A stretch of 64,000 nucleotides of DNA from Paractinoplanes durhamensis (GCF_016862175.1 NZ_BOML01000059.1:1-64000); one strand, 5' to 3'; counted from the first letter of the stretch, positions 8,492-17,864 are shown. The notes: a model not told the origin generated them from the letters alone. Program-made: numbers and translations.

Positions 8492-9277
8492 TTACAGCGT
8501 CTCCAGGCTCGCCGACCGGCGCGACTCGAGTTCGAAGATCTTGAGGAGCGCCGCGGCGAGGACCGCGTAGGCGAGGCCGACCAGCGCCTCCCGGCCCACC
8601 TCGGGCGCCGCCGCGGCGAACGAGTCGCCGGCCGCGAAGCGCCGGGCCGCCTCGGCCGCGTGGGTGATCGGCAGGTAGTTCCCGATCGTCACCATCCAGC
8701 CGGGCAGGCCGGAGCTGGGCACGTTCACGCCGGTGAGCAGCATCAGCAGGGCCACCGCGACGTTCGAGATCACCCAGACGTCCCGGAAGCGCAGGCCCAG
8801 CGCGCCCAGGGTGAGGCCGAAGAAGCTGCACGCCAGCGAGCCGGTCGCCATCGCCAGGAGCAGGCCGGGCAGTGCGCCCACCGGGATCCGCAGGCCCAGC
8901 AGCAGCGCGCTCACGCTGAGCGTGAAGGCGGCGATGAGCAGGCCGTTGCCGGCGTACGGCAGGGCGCGCCCGAGGAACACCACGGTCCGGCTGCGCGGGG
9001 ACAGCAGCACATGGCCGAGCGTGCCGAACCGGCGCTCGTTGCCGACCGCGAGCGTGCCGCCGAAGACGCAGGCCAGCGTGGCGGCCAGGACCGCGTTGCC
9101 GACGATGTAGAAACGGTCGTCGGCGACCCGCAGCTGCCGGCCGAGGTAGGCGAAGAAGAGCAGCTGGAACAGCGGCCCGATCAGGAGCGTGCCGATGAAG
9201 ACGCTCGGCCTCGTCCAGTTGAACAGGGCCCGGTAGGCGATCACGCCGCCCACGGTGATCAGCCGGAGGGTCTTCAT
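8492..9277 (-). CDS. ABC-2 type exporter permease (second of pair)
   Basis: The 261-aa integral membrane protein has about six hydrophobic helices, with the ABC-2 family pattern of an N-terminal amphipathic stretch, a cytoplasmic loop (NERRFGTLGHVLLSP) and a conserved extracytoplasmic end (GVNVPSSGLPGWM...LPITHAAEAAR). It would form the channel of an ABC exporter together with the preceding permease. Its ATG overlaps the stop of the preceding permease gene by 4 bp. It is the last gene of the minus-strand operon and ends 23 bp from convergent ndk, with no obvious terminator between them. Confidence 0.87.
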   Translation of the reverse strand: MKTLRLITVGGVIAYRALFNWTRPSVFIGTLLIGPLFQLLFFAYLGRQLRVADDRFYIVGNAVLAATLACVFGGTLAVGNERRFGTLGHVLLSPRSRTVVFLGRALPYAGNGLLIAAFTLSVSALLLGLRIPVGALPGLLLAMATGSLACSFFGLTLGALGLRFRDVWVISNVAVALLMLLTGVNVPSSGLPGWMVTIGNYLPITHAAEAARRFAAGDSFAAAAPEVGREALVGLAYAVLAAALLKIFELESRRSASLETL

Positions 9278-10044
9278 GCGAGCGCCAAAGTGGCGGTGGC
9301 GCGAGCGCGTCGTTCGACGTACGTCAAGGCGAAGCCCCCAAGAATGAGACAGACGAGGCTGATCGCGAGGCAGATGCCGACCGAAGGCCAGACCGGGCCG
9401 CCGGTGGTGGCCTCGCGCAAAGCGCGGGCGCCCCAGGTGGTGGGCAGGACCGCGGCGATCGGAGCGGTCCAGGCCGGCAGCACGGTGATCGGGACGAGCA
9501 TCCCGGAGACCAGCCAGATCGGGTATTCGAGCGTGTTGGCCAGCGCGTTGGCGTTGCGCAACAGCACGAACGTCGAGGCCAGCAGCAGCCCGAACATGCC
9601 TAGCGCGAGCACGCAGACGACGGCGGCGACCACGAACGCGGCCGGGTGCACGAAGTCGAGGCGGATGCCGTAGAGCAGCCGGCCCCAGGCCAGCGTGGCC
9701 AGCAGCGAGTACGCGCCGGTCACGCCGGTGGCAACGGTGATCGGCAGGATCACCAGGACCGGCCGCCGGGGCGCCAGCATGATCATTTCGAGGGTGCCCT
9801 GCCAGCGCTGGTTCTGGATGGCGCCGCCGGAGCCGAAGAGGACCGAGGACCAGACGCCCATCACGCCGGCGCCGACCGCGGCCTCGAGGAGGCGGTGCTG
9901 CTCGGCGCCGGAGCGGAACAGGTAGACCGCGAGGGTGGCCTGCACGATCGGGACGATCATCGCGATCGCCAGTTCGAACGGCGAGCGGCTGATCTGCTTG
10001 GCGTGCAGCAGGGTGCCGAGCAGCAGCATGCGCAGGGTCCTCAT
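9274..10044 (-). CDS. ABC-2 type exporter permease (first of pair)
   Basis: The 256-aa protein has six predicted membrane helices and the ABC-2 loop motif NQRWQGTLEMIMLAPRRP, followed by YPIWLVSGMLVPITVLPAW and PTTWGARALREA. I chose ATG at 10044, which overlaps the stop of the ATPase gene by 4 bp; the open frame continues far upstream only as an out-of-frame shadow. Together with the downstream permease it should form a heterodimeric pore energised by the upstream ATPase. The substrate is unknown; related daunorubicin-type exporters move drugs or lipids. Confidence 0.88.
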   Translation of the reverse strand: MRTLRMLLLGTLLHAKQISRSPFELAIAMIVPIVQATLAVYLFRSGAEQHRLLEAAVGAGVMGVWSSVLFGSGGAIQNQRWQGTLEMIMLAPRRPVLVILPITVATGVTGAYSLLATLAWGRLLYGIRLDFVHPAAFVVAAVVCVLALGMFGLLLASTFVLLRNANALANTLEYPIWLVSGMLVPITVLPAWTAPIAAVLPTTWGARALREATTGGPVWPSVGICLAISLVCLILGGFALTYVERRARATATLALA

Positions 10045-11018
10045 GCGGCGTTCACGATCGCGACGTACGCGTCCTCGAGGGTCGGCTCGCGGCTGTTGAC
10101 CCGGCCGAGGCGGACCCCGGCCAGCTCGCGCAGGATCTCGCCCTGCACGTCCACGTGCGCGTCCGACTGGACGGTCAGCAGCTGCAGCGCGCCGCGCTCC
10201 TCGATCGCGGTCTCCCGCACCCCGGGCAGGTCGCGCAGGGCGGACACCGCGGTCTCGGGTACGCCGTACGCCTCGACCTCGACCACCCGGCGCCCGTCCG
10301 CGCGGCGCCGCAGCTCGGCCGGGGTGCCGAGGGCCTGGATCCGGCCGTCGGCGATCACCGCGATCCGGTCGCACAGTTCGTCGGCCTCGGCCATGTAGTG
10401 CGTGGTCAGCAGCACGGTGGTGCCGTTCGCGGCCAGGTCGGCGACGGTGCGGCGCAGCTCCCGGGCGGCGACCGGGTCGACGCCGATCGACGGTTCGTCG
10501 AGGAAGAGCACCTCCGGCGAGTGCAGCAGGCCACGGGCGATGTGCAGCCGCTGGCGCATGCCGCGCGAGTAGCCCTCGACCCGCTCCCGCTCCCGGCCGG
10601 TCAGGCTGACCAGCTCCAGGAGCTCGGCGATCCGTCGTTTCTGCGCGCGCGGCGGCACCCCGTACAGCTCGGCGAAGTAGCGGAGGTTGTCGAGCCCGGA
10701 CAATCGCTCGTAGAGGCCGCGGTCGCCGCCGAAGACGTAACCGATCCGGCGGCGTACCTCCCGGGTCTGCCCGACCACGTCGTGGCCGCCCACCCGGGCC
10801 GTGCCGGAGGTCGGGATGAGCAGGGTGTTCAGCATCTTGATGGTGGTGGTCTTGCCGGCCCCGTTCGGGCCGAGGAGGCCGAACAGCTCGCCGCGCGGCA
10901 CCGTGAAGGAGATTCCGCGGACCGCCTCGACCTCGGTCCGGCGTGGCCGGAGCCATCCGGACCGTCCCCGGTAGGTGCGGCGTAACTGATCGGCCTCGAT
11001 GGCGTACTCGCTCCCCAT
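10041..11018 (-). CDS. ABC exporter ATP-binding protein
   Basis: The 325-aa cytoplasmic ATPase has Walker A GPNGAGKTT, a signature variant YSRGMRQRL, Walker B VLFLDEP and the switch His in LLTTHYMAEAD. The C-terminal ~80 residues form the extension seen in DrrA-like exporters, ending EPTLEDAYVAIV. It overlaps the first permease gene by 4 bp, and the ArsR-like regulator gene ends 30 bp upstream, so the four genes probably form one operon. Substrate unknown. Confidence 0.93.
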   Translation of the reverse strand: MGSEYAIEADQLRRTYRGRSGWLRPRRTEVEAVRGISFTVPRGELFGLLGPNGAGKTTTIKMLNTLLIPTSGTARVGGHDVVGQTREVRRRIGYVFGGDRGLYERLSGLDNLRYFAELYGVPPRAQKRRIAELLELVSLTGRERERVEGYSRGMRQRLHIARGLLHSPEVLFLDEPSIGVDPVAARELRRTVADLAANGTTVLLTTHYMAEADELCDRIAVIADGRIQALGTPAELRRRADGRRVVEVEAYGVPETAVSALRDLPGVRETAIEERGALQLLTVQSDAHVDVQGEILRELAGVRLGRVNSREPTLEDAYVAIVNAA

Positions 11019-11048
11019 GGGCCGGAACGCTAGGGGGCGAAGGCGTAC

Positions 11049-12059
11049 CTAGGAAACGAATTCGGCCGGGGCCGAATCTCCGCCGAGCAGGTTGACCAGC
11101 GCGATCCCGGCCGGTTCGAGGCCGTAGAGGACGCGCCGCCCGGCCCGGCGCCGGTGCACCACCCCGGCCGCCTGCAGGCCGGCCAGGTGCTCGGACACCG
11201 TGCTGGGCGCCAGGCCGAGCGCGGTGGCCAGCCCGGTCGTCGAGGCCGGCACGGTCAGCGAGCGCAGCACCGCGGCCCGCCCCCGGCCGACCAGGATGGC
11301 CAGGCGGTCGTCGGCGTGCGGCACGGGCTCGGCGGCGAGCAGGGCGGCGCCGCGCGACTGGTAGGTCACCATGACCACCTCGGGGTGGTCGTTCGAGCAG
11401 CTCAGCGCGCCCCGCGAGAAGATCAGCGGCACCAGCAGCAGCCGTTTGTCGACCGCCTCGAAGGAATGCTCGAGCGGCTTGACCAGGGTGAGCACCGGCC
11501 GCTCCCAGCGGATCCGCTCGTGCAGCCGGGCGAGCAGGGCGTCCGGCCCGTCGGCGGCCAGCGCCCGGGCCCGGAGCAGCACCTCCTCGTCGAGCGCGGC
11601 CCGCATGGCCGGCCAGTGCGGCGCGATCGCCGCGTCCCAGTAGGCGGCGATCCCGTCGGCGAGCCGGTTCAGCGCCGCTTCCCGGTCGTCGCGGAACGGG
11701 CGGAGCAGGTCCGGCACGTCGCCGGCCGGGTAGTACGTCGCCAACTGCTCGTCGATGATCTCGGCGGGGGTCGCGCGGAACCGGTCGAGCTGCTCGCCGA
11801 TGGTCGAGACCGGCGTCTCCGGGATCGGATCGAGGAAGTCCGGGAAGGACGACGGCAGCTGGAGGAAGAGCGAGGCCGGCGCGGTGGCCGGCACGGTCCG
11901 CAGGATCTCCCGGGCCCGCCGCGCCCATCCGTCGTACGGCCACGGCGCGCCGTCCGGGTTGCGGCGCAGCAGGAAGAGGCTGCAGATGACGTCGGCCAGC
12001 GGGCTGATCGCGATCCGGGTGCGGGCCAGCGTCGGTTCATCGATCTCGATGCGGATCAC
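11049..12059 (-). CDS. DUF5937/ArsR-type winged-helix transcriptional regulator
   Basis: The protein is about 336 aa. The N-terminal two thirds match the DUF5937-like region (VIRIEIDEPTLARTRIAISPL at the start). The C-terminal ~80 residues are an ArsR-like winged helix (VPASTTGLATALGLAPSTVSEHL, then RRRAGRRVLYGLEP). I prefer GTG at 12059 because the family usually begins at the IRIE stretch; GTG at 12095 is an in-frame alternative that would add 12 residues. No strong ribosome-binding site helps decide. Lying first in the operon, it probably controls the ABC exporter behind it. The effector is unknown; metal-binding cysteines of classical ArsR are not evident. Confidence 0.82.
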   Translation of the reverse strand: MIRIEIDEPTLARTRIAISPLADVICSLFLLRRNPDGAPWPYDGWARRAREILRTVPATAPASLFLQLPSSFPDFLDPIPETPVSTIGEQLDRFRATPAEIIDEQLATYYPAGDVPDLLRPFRDDREAALNRLADGIAAYWDAAIAPHWPAMRAALDEEVLLRARALAADGPDALLARLHERIRWERPVLTLVKPLEHSFEAVDKRLLLVPLIFSRGALSCSNDHPEVVMVTYQSRGAALLAAEPVPHADDRLAILVGRGRAAVLRSLTVPASTTGLATALGLAPSTVSEHLAGLQAAGVVHRRRAGRRVLYGLEPAGIALVNLLGGDSAPAEFVS

Positions 12060-12118
12060 GGGGTGAAGTTTAAGGAACGGCCACCCGCGGGCCACGTCCG
12101 ATCGATAGGCATCTCGGT

Positions 12119-13651
12119 ATGACCTCGATCTCGCGACGCAATCTGCTGCGCGCCGGTGTAGTCGGCCTGGCCGGCAGCGCGTTCCTCGAAGCCCCTGCCT
12201 TCTCCTCGGCCGGGGTGCGACCGCTGCTCACCCACGGTGTGCAGAGCGGCGACGCCACCGCCGGTTCGGCCGTCGTGTGGAGCCGGGCCGACCGCCCGGC
12301 CCGGCTCTGGGTGCAGGTGAGCCGTCGGCCCGACCTGCGCGGCGGCCGGCTGCTGCGGGGGCCGGTCGTCACCCCGGACACCGACTTCACCGGCAAGGTG
12401 CGGCTGCGCAACCTGCCCGCCGACTCCAAGATCTATTACCGGGTACGCGCCGAGAGCCTCGACCGGCCCGGCCTCTACGGCTCGTCGGTGGACGGTTCGC
12501 TGTCCACCGCCCCGCTTCTCACCAAGGACGTCCGTTTTGTCTGGACCGGCGACGTGGTCGGTCAGGGGTGGGGCATCGACCCGGCCTACGGCGGGCTCTC
12601 ATTGTTCGAGTCGATGCGCCGGCGCCGGCCGGACTTCCTGCTCCACTCGGGCGACACCGTCTATGCCGACGGACCGCTGGCCGAGGCGGTGACGCTGCCG
12701 GACGGCCGGATCTACCGCAACCTGGTGACCGAGGAGAAGGCGAAGGTCGCCGAAACCCTCAAGGAATACCGCGGCCAGTACGCCTACAACCTGCTGGACG
12801 ACGCCTACAAGCGGTTCACCGCCGAGGTCGCGCAGATCAACCAGTGGGACGACCACGAGGTGCACAACAACTGGTTCCCGGGGCAGATCCTCGACGACGT
12901 CCGCTACACCGAGAAGTCGGTCGACGTGCTCGCCGCCCGCGCCCACCAGGCCTATCACGAGTGGACGCCCATCCCGTCGGCGAGCGGGCCGGTCTATCGG
13001 AAGATCTCGCACGGCCCGCTGCTCGACATCTTCATCCTCGACATGCGGACCTTCAAGGACCCGAACGACGGCAACACGTACGCCGATCCGAAGCGCGGCA
13101 TGCTCGGCCAGGAGCAGCGCGATTGGCTGATCCGGGGCCTCCGGGAATCGACGGCGACCTGGAAGATCATCGCCAATGACCTGCCGCTCGGCCTGGTCGT
13201 GCCGGACGGCGCCGCCGCCCAGGAGGGGGTCGCGCAGGGCGACAACGGCGCGCCGAAGGGCCGCGAGCTCGAATTCGCCCAGGTGCTGCAGGACGCGCAC
13301 CGGCACCACGTAAGCGGCATCGTGCTGCTCACCGCGGACGTGCACTACACCGCGGCCCAGCACTACGACCCGGCCCGGGCCGCGATCCAGGACTTCACGC
13401 CGTTCTGGGAGTTCGTCTCCGGGCCGGCCCACGCGGGGGCGTTCGGCCCGAATGCCCTGGATGGCACGTTCGGCCCGAAGACCGAGTTCGTGCACGCCCC
13501 GCCGGTCGCCAACACCTCCCCGGCCGACGGCTACCAGCACTTCGGCGAGGTCGAGATCGACGGCCACTCCGGCGATCTGACCGTGTATCTGCGCGACCGC
13601 GACGGCGTCTCGCTCTGGTCGACGAAGCTGACCGCACCCCGCCGGAGGTAA
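12119..13651 (+). CDS. Tat-exported PhoD-type alkaline phosphatase / phosphodiesterase
   Basis: The 510-aa enzyme is secreted by the Tat route: a twin-arginine signal (SRRNLLRAGVVGLAG) starts at residue 5. An N-terminal PhoD beta-domain follows (LTHGVQSGDATAGSAVVWSR). The metallophosphoesterase core shows the metal-ligand motifs WTGDVVGQG, HSGDTVYADGP, QWDDHEVHNNW and LLTADVHYTAA. It would release phosphate from phosphate esters or phosphodiesters outside the cell, using Fe/Ca in characterised relatives. Length fits the family. No Pho box was identified upstream. It is divergent from the ABC-operon regulator, and its end is followed within 50 bp by the ileS T-box leader. Confidence 0.9.
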   Translation: MTSISRRNLLRAGVVGLAGSAFLEAPAFSSAGVRPLLTHGVQSGDATAGSAVVWSRADRPARLWVQVSRRPDLRGGRLLRGPVVTPDTDFTGKVRLRNLPADSKIYYRVRAESLDRPGLYGSSVDGSLSTAPLLTKDVRFVWTGDVVGQGWGIDPAYGGLSLFESMRRRRPDFLLHSGDTVYADGPLAEAVTLPDGRIYRNLVTEEKAKVAETLKEYRGQYAYNLLDDAYKRFTAEVAQINQWDDHEVHNNWFPGQILDDVRYTEKSVDVLAARAHQAYHEWTPIPSASGPVYRKISHGPLLDIFILDMRTFKDPNDGNTYADPKRGMLGQEQRDWLIRGLRESTATWKIIANDLPLGLVVPDGAAAQEGVAQGDNGAPKGRELEFAQVLQDAHRHHVSGIVLLTADVHYTAAQHYDPARAAIQDFTPFWEFVSGPAHAGAFGPNALDGTFGPKTEFVHAPPVANTSPADGYQHFGEVEIDGHSGDLTVYLRDRDGVSLWSTKLTAPRRR

Positions 13652-13692
13652 TCCGGGTGAAGGAATCCCGGGGTGGCCGGTATCGTTGTCCA

Positions 13693-13892
13693 AACGCAGG
13701 CAATGAACCGGCCATCACCGGGGAGCCTCCGGAAGAAAAGGCGCAAGCCTGAGTAGAACCGGGCGGACCGGAACGCGCTTCGTAAATCCGGCGAACGAGC
13801 GGATGGGGGAAACCCCGTCAAGCGAGGTGGTACCGCGGGCGTCGACAAAGACGCTCGTCCTCGCAGTCGCATCTGTTGACTGCATCGAGGAG
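13693..13892 (+). promoter_or_regulatory. ileS T-box riboswitch (translational type, ultrashort Stem I)
   Basis: The leader has all landmarks of actinobacterial ileS T-boxes. The specifier region ATGAACCGGCCATCACCGG carries the Ile codon ATC at 13714-13716. A linker follows, then the T-box sequence AGGTGGTACCGCGGG at 13825-13839, whose TGGT bulge would pair with the uncharged tRNA-Ile 3' end (discriminator A). The segment TCCTCG at 13858-13863 is complementary to CGAGGA at 13886-13891, which overlaps the ileS ribosome-binding site. Uncharged tRNA should therefore free the site and switch translation on. A -10-like TATCGT lies at 13681-13686. Confidence 0.93.
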
Positions 13893-13902
13893 AACCGCCG
13901 AC

Positions 13903-16900
13903 ATGGCCTATCCCAAGCACACCGACGCCACGGGCGTACCGGCCAGCCCGGATCTGCCCGCGGTCGAGCGCGCGGTGCTCGACCACTGGGCGGCCGACCA
14001 CACCTTCGAGGCGTCCGTCGCGCGCAACCCGGCCGGCGAGAACGGCACCAACGAGTACGTCTTCTACGACGGACCGCCGTTCGCCAACGGGCTGCCGCAC
14101 TACGGGCACCTCTTCACCGGGTACGTGAAGGACCTGGTGCCGCGCTATCAGACGATGCGCGGGAAGCACGTGGAGCGCCGCTTCGGCTGGGACACCCACG
14201 GCATGCCCGCCGAGATCGAGGCGGAGAAGCAGCTCGGCATCACCACCAAGGCGCAGATCGTCGACCTGGGCATCGACAAGTTCAACGACGCCTGCCGTAC
14301 GTCGGTGCTCGCCTACACCAAGGACTGGGAGGGGTACGTCACCCGCCAGGCCCGGTGGGTCGACTTCGAGAACGACTACAAGACCCTCGACCCCAGTTAC
14401 ATGGAGTCGGTCATGTGGGCGTTCAAGACCCTCTACGCCAAGGACCTGGTCTACGAGGGCTTCCGCGTTCTCGCCTACTGCTTCCGCTGCGAGACGCCGC
14501 TGTCGAACACCGAGACCCGGATGGACGACGTCTACCGGGACCGGACCGACCCGGCCGTCACCGTGACGTTCCAGTTGGAGACCGGCGAGAAGATCGCGGT
14601 CTGGACCACCACGCCGTGGACCCTGCCGTCGAACCTCGCGCTGGCCGTCGGCCCCGACATCGAGTACTCGGTGCTGGAGAAGGACGGCGAGAAGCTGATC
14701 ATGGGCAGCTCGCGCGTGGCGGCGTACGCAAAAGATCTCGAAGGTTTTGATCCTGTCGGCACGGTGATGGGCCGTGACCTGGCCGGACGCCGGTACACGC
14801 CGTTGTTCGACTTCCTGGTCGAGTCGGGTGGTCCCAACGCCTTCCAGGTGCTGGCGGCCGACTATGTGACCGACGAGGACGGCACCGGGGTCGTGCACCA
14901 GGCGCCCGCCTTCGGTGAGGAGGACCAGAACGTCTGCAACGCGGCCGGCATCCCGACCATCGTGGCGGTCGACGAGCACGCCCAGTTCACCGCGCTGGTG
15001 CCGGCCTGGCAGGGCGTGCAGGTCTTCGACGCGAACAAGCCGATCATCGCGGCGTTGCGGGAGAAGGGGGTGCTGCTCAAGCAGGAGGGCTACACCCACT
15101 CCTACCCGCACTGCTGGCGCTGCGACACCCCGCTGATCTACAAGGCGGTGTCGTCGTGGTTCGTCGCGGTGACCAAGTTCCGGGACCGGATGGTCGAGCT
15201 CAACCAGGAGATCACCTGGACGCCGGCGCACATCAAGGAGGGCTCGTTCGGCAAGTGGCTGGCCAACGCCCGGGACTGGTCGATCTCCCGGAACCGGTTC
15301 TGGGGCTCGCCGATCCCGGTGTGGAAATCGGACGACCCCAATTACCCGCGGGTCGACGTCTACGGCTCCTTCGACGAGTTGCAGCGTGACTTCGGCGTCG
15401 AGGTGACCGACCTGCACCGCCCGTTCGTCGACGAGTTGGTTCGTCCGAACCCGGACGACCCGACCGGTAGGTCGACGATGCGGCGCGTGCCGGAGGTGCT
15501 GGACTGCTGGTTCGAGTCCGGCTCGATGCCGTTCGCCCAGGTGCACTACCCGTTCGAGAACAAGGACTGGTTCGAGCACCACTACCCGGGCGACTTCATC
15601 GTCGAGTACATCGGGCAGACCCGCGGCTGGTTCTACACCATGCACGTGCTGGCCACGGCGCTGTTCGACCGCCCCGCGTTCCGCAACTGTCTCAGCCACG
15701 GCATCCTGCTGGGCGAGGACGGCCGGAAGATGTCGAAGTCGCTGCGCAACTATCCGGACGTCTACCGGGTCTTCGACTCGTACGGCTCGGACGCGATGCG
15801 CTGGATGCTGATGTCGTCGCCGGTGCTCCGCGGTGGGGACATGCCGGTCACCGAGACCGCGATCCGCGATTCGGTGCGCCAGGTGCTGCTCCCGCTCTGG
15901 AACGTCTGGTACTTCTTCAGCCTTTATGCAAATGCTTCCGGCTATGAAGCGTCTTTTAGAACAAATTCCCAACACCTGCTTGACCGGTACGTGTTGGCCA
16001 AGACCAGTGAGCTCGTCTCCGACGTGCAGCGCCAGATGGATGAGTACGACATCTCGGGTGCGGCCGGCTCCGTGCGGTCCTACCTGGATGCGCTCACCAA
16101 CTGGTACGTCCGCCGGTCGCGGGATCGCTTCTGGGCCGGCGACGAGGATGCGTTCGACACCCTCGCCACCGTGCTGGAGACCCTCTGCCGGGTGCTGGCG
16201 CCGCTCGCGCCACTGACCACCGAGGAGATCTGGCGTGGCCTGACCGGTTCGCGGTCCGTGCACCTCACGGAATGGCCGTCCGCGGCCGAGTTCCCGGCCG
16301 ACCACAAGCTGGTGGCGTCGATGGACGCCATCCGCGACGCGGCGTCGTCGGCGCTGTCGCTGCGCAAGGCGCGAGCCCTGCGGGTGCGGCTGCCGCTGGC
16401 GAAGCTGACCGTGGCGACCGCCGACGCGACCAACCTGGCGAGCCTGGCCGACCTGCTCTCCGACGAGGTCAACGTCAAGGACGTGGTGTTCACCGACGAC
16501 GTGGCCGCCTACTGCGAGCAGGTCCTGACCGTCGTGCCGCGGGCCCTCGGCCCGCGTCTCGGCAAGCAGGTCCAGCAGGTCATCCAGGCGGTCAAGAAGG
16601 GTGACTGGCAGCTGGTCGACGGCGCGCCGGTCGCGGCCGGCGTCGCGCTGCAGGAGGGCGAGTACGAGTTGAAGCTGGTCGCCGCGGACGTGGCGAACTC
16701 GGCACCGCTGCCCGCCGGGGCCGGGGTCGTCGTGCTCGACACCGTGGTGACGCCGGAGCTGGCGGCCGAGGGCGTGGCCCGGGACGTGATCCGGGTGGTC
16801 CAGCAGGCCCGCCGGGATGCCGACCTGGACGTCTCGGACCGGATCGCGCTGACCGTCTCGGCCGCCGACGCGGTCCGGGCCGCGGTCGAGACGCACCGCG

Positions 16901-17025
16901 ACTTCGTGGCGGGGGAGACCCTGGCCACCGCGGTCGCATTCGTCCCGGCCGGGGCCGGCGGATTCGCCGGCGAGGTCGGCGACGGCGAGCAGGTCACCGT
17001 GTCAGTCAGCCGTACCGCTGGGTAA
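13903..17025 (+). CDS. ileS: Isoleucyl-tRNA synthetase
   Basis: The 1040-aa class I synthetase charges tRNA-Ile. The HIGH-type motif reads HYGH at residue 66 (PPFANGLPHYGHLFTG) and KMSKS is near residue 609 (GRKMSKSLRNYP). The editing domain lies between them; anticodon-binding and C-terminal domains follow. HYGH and the length point to the IleRS2 clade, whose members often resist mupirocin (known family property; not shown here). ATG at 13903 is 10 bases after the GAGGAG site that the T-box sequesters. A short AT-richer patch with rare codons (TTT AGA ACA AAT) occurs near 15920-15972, just before the anticodon-binding domain. Confidence 0.97.
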   Translation: MAYPKHTDATGVPASPDLPAVERAVLDHWAADHTFEASVARNPAGENGTNEYVFYDGPPFANGLPHYGHLFTGYVKDLVPRYQTMRGKHVERRFGWDTHGMPAEIEAEKQLGITTKAQIVDLGIDKFNDACRTSVLAYTKDWEGYVTRQARWVDFENDYKTLDPSYMESVMWAFKTLYAKDLVYEGFRVLAYCFRCETPLSNTETRMDDVYRDRTDPAVTVTFQLETGEKIAVWTTTPWTLPSNLALAVGPDIEYSVLEKDGEKLIMGSSRVAAYAKDLEGFDPVGTVMGRDLAGRRYTPLFDFLVESGGPNAFQVLAADYVTDEDGTGVVHQAPAFGEEDQNVCNAAGIPTIVAVDEHAQFTALVPAWQGVQVFDANKPIIAALREKGVLLKQEGYTHSYPHCWRCDTPLIYKAVSSWFVAVTKFRDRMVELNQEITWTPAHIKEGSFGKWLANARDWSISRNRFWGSPIPVWKSDDPNYPRVDVYGSFDELQRDFGVEVTDLHRPFVDELVRPNPDDPTGRSTMRRVPEVLDCWFESGSMPFAQVHYPFENKDWFEHHYPGDFIVEYIGQTRGWFYTMHVLATALFDRPAFRNCLSHGILLGEDGRKMSKSLRNYPDVYRVFDSYGSDAMRWMLMSSPVLRGGDMPVTETAIRDSVRQVLLPLWNVWYFFSLYANASGYEASFRTNSQHLLDRYVLAKTSELVSDVQRQMDEYDISGAAGSVRSYLDALTNWYVRRSRDRFWAGDEDAFDTLATVLETLCRVLAPLAPLTTEEIWRGLTGSRSVHLTEWPSAAEFPADHKLVASMDAIRDAASSALSLRKARALRVRLPLAKLTVATADATNLASLADLLSDEVNVKDVVFTDDVAAYCEQVLTVVPRALGPRLGKQVQQVIQAVKKGDWQLVDGAPVAAGVALQEGEYELKLVAADVANSAPLPAGAGVVVLDTVVTPELAAEGVARDVIRVVQQARRDADLDVSDRIALTVSAADAVRAAVETHRDFVAGETLATAVAFVPAGAGGFAGEVGDGEQVTVSVSRTAG

Positions 17026-17042
17026 CAAGATGTGAAAGAGTT

Positions 17043-17092
17043 AACCCGGCCCGGGTATTTGCCGCCTTCGCGGTCAATGTCCGGGCCGGGTT
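17043..17092 (+). terminator. Terminator after ileS
   Basis: A perfect 12-bp inverted repeat (17043-17054 with 17081-17092) encloses a 26-nt loop that itself contains a small GC hairpin. It begins 17 bases after the ileS stop codon. Confidence 0.65.
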
Positions 17093-17182
17093 GTCAAGAT
17101 CGACGGGGACTTCCCGCGTGGTGTCCGATAACCTCACCCTGCCACCCCCACTTTGTGCACCACCCGTACCGGAGGATCCCCG

Positions 17183-17854
17183 TTGCCGCTGCTCTACTCC
17201 ATCGGCAAAGTCACCGTCGGCAATGCGCTGATGCTCGGCTGGCGGCCACGTGTCGAGGGCCTCGAGTTCGTACCCCGCACCGGCGGGGCGATTTTCGCCG
17301 GTAACCACCTGTCGGTCGCCGACGAGCTGTTCCTCGGCGCGGTCGTCCCCCGCCACCTGGCCTTCTGGGCCAAGGCCGAGTATTTCGACGGCACCGGCGC
17401 CGGCGGCTGGTTCACCCGCAACCTGCTCAACGGCCTCGGCGCGATCCGGGTCCAGCGGGCCGGCGGCCGGGACGCGCTCGCCGCGTTCGACGGCGCCATC
17501 CCCGTGCTGCAGTCCGGCGACTGCGTCGTCGTCTACCCCGAGGGCACCCGCTCACCCGACGGCAAGCTCTACCGCGGCCGCACCGGCGTGGCCCGGCTGG
17601 CCGTCGCGGCCGGCGTCCCGATCATCCCGGTCGGCACGCTCGGCACCGAGAAGGTGCAGCCCATCGGCCAGCCGTACCCGAAGCCGTTCAGCGGCAAGAT
17701 CACGGTGAAGTTCGGCAAGCCGATCGAGACCACCGGCCGGTCCGACGACCGCACCGCGCTGCGTGCGCTCACCGACGAGGTGATGCACGAGATCCAGAAG
17801 CTGACCGGCCAGGAGTACGTGCCGCGCTACGCCCCGGCGAAACCCGCCGCCTAG
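17183..17854 (+). CDS. 1-acyl-sn-glycerol-3-phosphate acyltransferase family protein
   Basis: The 223-aa PlsC-type enzyme should transfer an acyl chain to a lysophospholipid-like acceptor at the inner membrane face. It shows the HX4D motif NHLSVADE, the GAIRVQR region and the glycerol-phosphate site YPEGTRSPDG, followed by PIIPVGTLG. Length fits the soluble/peripheral actinobacterial branch. I chose TTG at 17183 because GGAGG lies seven bases upstream; ten in-frame residues upstream lack a site. It converges on the membrane protein gene at 17865 with only 10 bp between stops. Actinomycetes have several paralogues, so the exact acceptor is not known. Confidence 0.9.
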   Translation: MPLLYSIGKVTVGNALMLGWRPRVEGLEFVPRTGGAIFAGNHLSVADELFLGAVVPRHLAFWAKAEYFDGTGAGGWFTRNLLNGLGAIRVQRAGGRDALAAFDGAIPVLQSGDCVVVYPEGTRSPDGKLYRGRTGVARLAVAAGVPIIPVGTLGTEKVQPIGQPYPKPFSGKITVKFGKPIETTGRSDDRTALRALTDEVMHEIQKLTGQEYVPRYAPAKPAA

Positions 17855-17864
17855 CCCGCGTTTT

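Noticed and set aside
5253..8831. Extension of the VOC fusion start through ndk
   Set aside because: The extra residues are the antisense of ndk and the TTG at 7913 has a good ribosome-binding site.
13531..16896. 1121-codon antisense frame over ileS
   Set aside because: It is complementary to well-conserved IleRS codons and the T-box; the peptide shows no recognisable family.
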